This document shows positions 60,718 through 64,000 of a stretch of 64,000 nucleotides of DNA, in pieces (position 1 is the stretch's first letter; each line of letters starts with the position of its first letter). Both the position numbers and the translations under genes were made by a program. This DNA is from Veillonellales bacterium (GTDB lineage: Bacteria; Bacillota; Negativicutes; JAAYSF01), in assembly GCA_039680175.1 (NCBI GenBank), contig JBDKTO010000083.1, positions 1-64,000 on the forward strand, written 5' to 3'. Under the pieces are notes generated by a model, which searched no databases, was not told the DNA's origin, and was given only the letters and a program-made list of their open reading frames with translations.

Positions 60718-61862
60718 TATTTCAGCGGCACCTTGATCCGTACTTTTGTACCCTTGCCTTTTTCGGATTTAATCGCCAATTCACCGTTCAGACTGCTCAT
60801 CCGTTCTCTCATACCGATCAAGCCAAAATTTTCATTGCCGATGTGCTCAGCATTGTCAAACCCGCATCCGTCATCTTCCACCACAGCCGAAATAAAGCTG
60901 GAACGAAATTCAATTACGAGCCAGACATTTTTGGCAGCAGCGTGTTTATCCACATTGTTTAATGCTTCCTGAATAATCCGGAACAGTCCGATTTCCAAAT
61001 AAGATTCCAACCGCTTCTCTTCGCCGATAATCCGAAACTCGACCGCAAGGCCGCTTCGTTCCTTCAGTGTATCCAAAAATCGCTTTACCGTCGGCGCCAG
61101 CCCCAGATCATCAAGAGTCATCGGCCGAAGGTCGAAAATAATCTTGCGGGTCTCTTTCAAGCAGGATCGGACCTGTTCCCGCAGATCACTCAGTTCCGTC
61201 TTGGCTCGCACTAGATCAATATCAACCAGCCGCTCGCAAACTTCAGCCCGGAAAACCACATTCGCCATAGACTGGGCCGGACCGTCATGAATCTCTCGGG
61301 CCACTCGCCGCCGTTCTTCCTCCTGGGCCTGAATAATTTTAGCGCCAAAAATCTGACTCTGCTGCAGCGATTCAATATGGGTCACCACGTTCCCCATCTG
61401 GTTCCCCAAATATTCCATGGCCACGCCGACCTGGGACACCATATTCTCCGCTTTTTCGACCGTATCTTTTAATGATTTCAGCCGGATTTCCAAATCGTCC
61501 CGCTGATGTCGCAGGTTCTGCTCATGTTCCCGGGTCACCGCCAGATCCACCTGCAGATTGTTTGCTTCCTCATAGGCTTTGCGAATATCCTCTTCCTTGT
61601 ATATCCGAAAGTTGCGGCTGACCTCCACCAACCGCAGCCGGGCCCGCCGCTCCTTTTTCACCAACTCGTCAACCTTGAAAATTATATCCGCCGTTTCTTG
61701 CTTAGCTCGCTCCACATCCTTTTTGACATTCTCCATCTCGTTACGGGCTGCTTCATAAATGTCAAAAATCTGATCTTTCCCTTTTTCAATGGCTTTTATC
61801 GTATTTTTAACAATTTTATCGAGAGCTTTTACATCCAATTTCTTCATATCTACATTTCTCAT
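60717..61862 (-). CDS. degS: DegS-like cytosolic sensor histidine kinase
   Basis: A 381-residue kinase without membrane helices. Residues about 1-175 form a long coiled-coil sensor region (DegS type). The phospho-acceptor block is EERRRVAREIHDGPAQSMANVV (HisKA_3), and the ATPase domain has NVDKHAAAKNVWLV, DDGCGFD and FGLIGMRERM. DegS phosphorylates DegU in Bacillus to control exoenzymes and motility. No DegU-like regulator is within the window, so the partner is elsewhere or was not captured. Ribosome site AGGGTGA. Confidence 0.9.
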   Translation of the reverse strand: MRNVDMKKLDVKALDKIVKNTIKAIEKGKDQIFDIYEAARNEMENVKKDVERAKQETADIIFKVDELVKKERRARLRLVEVSRNFRIYKEEDIRKAYEEANNLQVDLAVTREHEQNLRHQRDDLEIRLKSLKDTVEKAENMVSQVGVAMEYLGNQMGNVVTHIESLQQSQIFGAKIIQAQEEERRRVAREIHDGPAQSMANVVFRAEVCERLVDIDLVRAKTELSDLREQVRSCLKETRKIIFDLRPMTLDDLGLAPTVKRFLDTLKERSGLAVEFRIIGEEKRLESYLEIGLFRIIQEALNNVDKHAAAKNVWLVIEFRSSFISAVVEDDGCGFDNAEHIGNENFGLIGMRERMSSLNGELAIKSEKGKGTKVRIKVPLK

Positions 61863-62007
61863 GCTTTCACCCTATCACAAATTCTTATCACTATTTTTCA
61901 ATTCGCCTCACCAGTCCGCTATTCCTTCCGTTTAGATCAGGAAATGCAACCGGATTGCCCTGAACCTCCGGATTGCCGACAAGAAAAGGAATACCCCGGT
62001 TGACTCT

Positions 62008-62964
62008 TTAGAGCCAGCCTTTGCTTGTCAATACGATAACCAGCAGTGTCATGCCCTGGGTAACCACAAAACCTGCCGTTGCCACCTTCAGTCCTAGCTG
62101 ACGACCGAAAATAGCAAAATGGCGCGGCAAAGAACCGATAAAGAAATCATACACATTATGCATCAGGGATATACTCAACAGCAAAGGGACCACAATGTCT
62201 GCGGGCACTACTCCATCGTAAAAAGCTGCCCCTACGGCGGCTACCCCGCCGATCATACTCACCATACCCGCCCCGACCAGCGAGAGTATAGTACCGTCCA
62301 ATCCAAGCCTGGCCAGCAATGGGATCTGTTCTGCCAACTGATTCAAATAACCTGTCTTAATAAACAGCATAACTACAAAAGACATTCCTGCCATCCAGGC
62401 AGACATAACAACCAGCGGCTGCCCCGTCTTTATCAAGGCATCTTTTACTGCCCGTACCCAATCTATCTTTACAACCTTCTCTTGCTCCGGGTTAACGTCG
62501 TCTTCTCTTTGTATGGTGCTAACCAGCCTGGCATAAAGAATGCCTACCAGAGATGTAGTTAAAAAAGCCATAAAATAAATAGTCAAAAAATGCACGGCAA
62601 TATTCCAGGGATACATTGACAACATAATCGGAATAAAGGAGAAAATGAAATACTGCAAAACAGAGGGCGCCTTAGCTACCATATTGGCGGCAATCACTTC
62701 CTGGACGGTAAGTCCGGCCCGGATTCGGGACTGGGCTACCACTGCCATACCTGCCGTACGATCCCCGATCGCCAACACAACCGACAAGGCACAAACCGCC
62801 GGTAATCCGGTGATTTTGGTTATCCAGGGTATAAGACGACGTCCGTTTATCCCCCCGTCGCAGCAGTCCGCAAGATTAGCCAGGAACAACCCGATAAACA
62901 GGGAAAAACAGACGTTCTTCATAATATCAAAAGTAGCCCAAAACGCCGTAGTCAATAACTCCAT
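62008..62964 (-). CDS. Nucleoside-recognition (Gate) domain membrane protein
   Basis: A 318-residue membrane protein with about eight helices, of the Gate/SpmA-SpmB-like group. LLLSISLMHNVYDFFIGSLPRHFAIFGRQLG and MVSMIGGVAAVGAAFYDG are the Gate-like segments. Substrate unknown. Followed on its strand by no partner; the decarboxylase upstream is separated by a terminator. Confidence 0.75.
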   Translation of the reverse strand: MELLTTAFWATFDIMKNVCFSLFIGLFLANLADCCDGGINGRRLIPWITKITGLPAVCALSVVLAIGDRTAGMAVVAQSRIRAGLTVQEVIAANMVAKAPSVLQYFIFSFIPIMLSMYPWNIAVHFLTIYFMAFLTTSLVGILYARLVSTIQREDDVNPEQEKVVKIDWVRAVKDALIKTGQPLVVMSAWMAGMSFVVMLFIKTGYLNQLAEQIPLLARLGLDGTILSLVGAGMVSMIGGVAAVGAAFYDGVVPADIVVPLLLSISLMHNVYDFFIGSLPRHFAIFGRQLGLKVATAGFVVTQGMTLLVIVLTSKGWL

Positions 62965-62988
62965 TATTTTGTCTTCCTCTCAACAGGT

Positions 62989-63033
62989 GAACAACCCCAT
63001 ACAAAGCTTAAAAAGCCTTGTATGGGGTTGTTC
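62989..63033 (-). terminator. Terminator after the lysine/ornithine decarboxylase
   Basis: GAACAACCCCATACAA pairs with TTGTATGGGGTTGTTC with an AAGC/GCTT-type loop region. It lies 12 bp past the decarboxylase stop. Confidence 0.85.
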
Positions 63034-63044
63034 TATCCCTGCTA

Positions 63045-64000
63045 TCAACCGGCGGTAGCCAGCTGCTTTTTCGCTAGTTCAACCTGTACCTCTTCCCAAA
63101 CGATAATGGCGGTTTTGGCGAAGCCGTTAAACACCGTTGCCGAAGCTGAGGTATAGGAACCGCAATTGGGAACCAGAATCAAATCATCCATTTCCAACGG
63201 AACCGTCAATTTATCCTTGAATAGAATATCCAGGGAATCACAGCTGGGGCCGGCAAAGGTGGCCGGAATTTTTATGCCGGTTTTAAAAGTCTCCAGTTCG
63301 AAGTCCCAATGGTCAAAGATGATCCCGGAAAAAGTTCCGTATAAACCATCATCCAGGAAATACCACTGCTGGTTGTTCCGCTGCTGGGTACCAATGACCC
63401 GGGTAATCAGGTTGACTGCTGTGCCGCAGATGAAGCGGCCTGGCTCGGCCCATATTTCGATACCGGGAAATAACCGGTTTAACTCAGCACTGATCGTCCC
63501 AGCCATCGACGCTACATCCACGTTGGCGTTCCAGGCGGGAATGGGAAACCCGCCGCCAATATCCAGAATTCGAAAATCAAAACCTGCCTGTTTTGCTGCC
63601 TCAAACAGGCCATGACAAATTTGGAGTGCGTCTACATAAGCCTGAGCACTGGTAGTTTGGCTGCCAACGTGGAAACAAAGCCCCGCCACATCCAGGCCCT
63701 GATCCCGGGCAATTTTCAAAAGCCGCAGCGCATCATCGGCATGAGCGCCGAATTTCTTATTCAAATCCACCAATGCCTTGGGATTGTCCACCCGAATCCG
63801 CAGCAATACGGTGCTTCCCGGTATCGCCCTGGCCATTTTATGGATTTCGCTTTCACTGTCAAAGGTAAATTTATATACACCGGTACGCTTCGCTACTGCC
63901 AACCCAACAGGAGTTTTCACCGGATTAGCGTAAACCATGCGCTCAGGCGCAATGCCCATTGCCGTCAGAGCCAGCATCTCGCCGTCTGAAGCAACATCAA
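63045..64000 (-). CDS. Fold-III lysine/ornithine/DAP-type decarboxylase, 5'-truncated
   Basis: PLP enzyme of the alanine-racemase fold; the frame is open to the window end, so the N-terminus (with the PLP lysine) is missing. Seen are DVASDGEMLALTAMG, YANPVKTP, CFHVGSQ, ILDIGGGFP, AEPGRFI, GPSCDSLDILF (substrate loop with the conserved Cys-Asp) and PNCGSYTSAS. This matches the Selenomonas ruminantium lysine/ornithine decarboxylase group. In Selenomonas the cadaverine made is linked to peptidoglycan and holds the outer membrane, so the same role is possible here. Confidence 0.88.
   Translation of the reverse strand, partial: DVASDGEMLALTAMGIAPERMVYANPVKTPVGLAVAKRTGVYKFTFDSESEIHKMARAIPGSTVLLRIRVDNPKALVDLNKKFGAHADDALRLLKIARDQGLDVAGLCFHVGSQTTSAQAYVDALQICHGLFEAAKQAGFDFRILDIGGGFPIPAWNANVDVASMAGTISAELNRLFPGIEIWAEPGRFICGTAVNLITRVIGTQQRNNQQWYFLDDGLYGTFSGIIFDHWDFELETFKTGIKIPATFAGPSCDSLDILFKDKLTVPLEMDDLILVPNCGSYTSASATVFNGFAKTAIIVWEEVQVELAKKQLATAG

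Noticed and set aside
61506-62003. 165-codon plus-strand ORF over degS and the following gap
   Set aside because: Mostly antisense to degS; the non-overlapping tail is short, with no start or ribosome site of its own.
1-64000. CRISPR arrays, tRNA or rRNA genes
   Set aside because: No regularly spaced identical repeats and no cloverleaf or rRNA-like segments were recognised on either strand.

Overview
The window looks like a chromosomal segment of an endospore-forming, diderm Firmicute (Negativicutes, most like Sporomusaceae). The sporulation genes are yabG, two SPOCS/DUF3794 coat-type proteins and abrB. The diderm evidence is an outer-membrane beta-barrel protein (37294-37905) and a Selenomonas-type lysine/ornithine decarboxylase at the right edge. 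Housekeeping genes follow the Bacillus/Clostridium origin-proximal yaa-yab order. No rRNA, tRNA, insertion sequence or CRISPR array was seen.

Layout. 1-1624: the end of a large serine recombinase gene abuts the 3' remnant of an L,D-transpeptidase gene, so the window starts inside an element integrated into that gene. 1.6-7.0 kb: a spore-envelope cluster (HipA-like kinase, two SPOCS proteins, Cys/His-rich proteins, a CAP-domain protein, YabG). 7-15.5 kb: GT2 glycosyltransferase, PTS enzyme I, a B3/B4-domain protein with an FMN reductase, a MocR regulator and two MFS transporters, followed by a decayed copy of the B3/B4 gene. 15.5-20.5 kb: a minus-strand mannose operon (GH130, GT4, alpha/alpha-barrel protein, ManC) with a sigma-A-type promoter and a perfect CIRCE heat-shock operator. 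20.6-23.9 kb: a PadR-led, AT-rich operon for lipid-linked sugar transfer (GtrA, DPM-like GT2, GT39). 24-36.7 kb: macro-domain protein, then ksgA, rnmV, yabE, tatD, metG, abrB (opposite strand), rsmI, trmN6, yaaT, holB, yaaR, tmk and an Orn/Lys/Arg decarboxylase, which matches the Bacillus subtilis order. 37-40.8 kb: beta-barrel protein, PAP2 phosphatase and the Nramp transporter mntH, with a manganese (yybP-ykoY) riboswitch pointing backwards into mntH. 40.8-49.1 kb: a complete kdp potassium-uptake operon with kdpF and two extra small membrane proteins. 49.3-64 kb: uppP, a TetR regulator, a 1,411-residue dehydratase activase fusion, a ClC protein, a DUF1540 protein, a YitT protein, CIRCE-controlled htpG, a DegS-like kinase, a gate-domain membrane protein and the truncated decarboxylase.

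Strongest leads. (1) A heat-shock (HrcA/CIRCE) operon that could make and recycle a mannose glycan: GH130 can release mannose-1-phosphate, ManC can turn it into GDP-mannose, and GT4 can polymerise it. (2) A complete Mn2+ riboswitch with promoter and terminator whose read-through RNA would be antisense to mntH. (3) A recombinase element interrupting an L,D-transpeptidase gene in a spore former, possibly a developmentally excised element. (4) A family of five non-coding arrays with strict 7-bp periodicity, two of them next to a dispersed palindromic repeat. (5) A SPOCS coat protein carrying an Asp/His/Cys nonapeptide repeat.

All statements rest on reading the sequence and on family knowledge. 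No database search or folding program was run.
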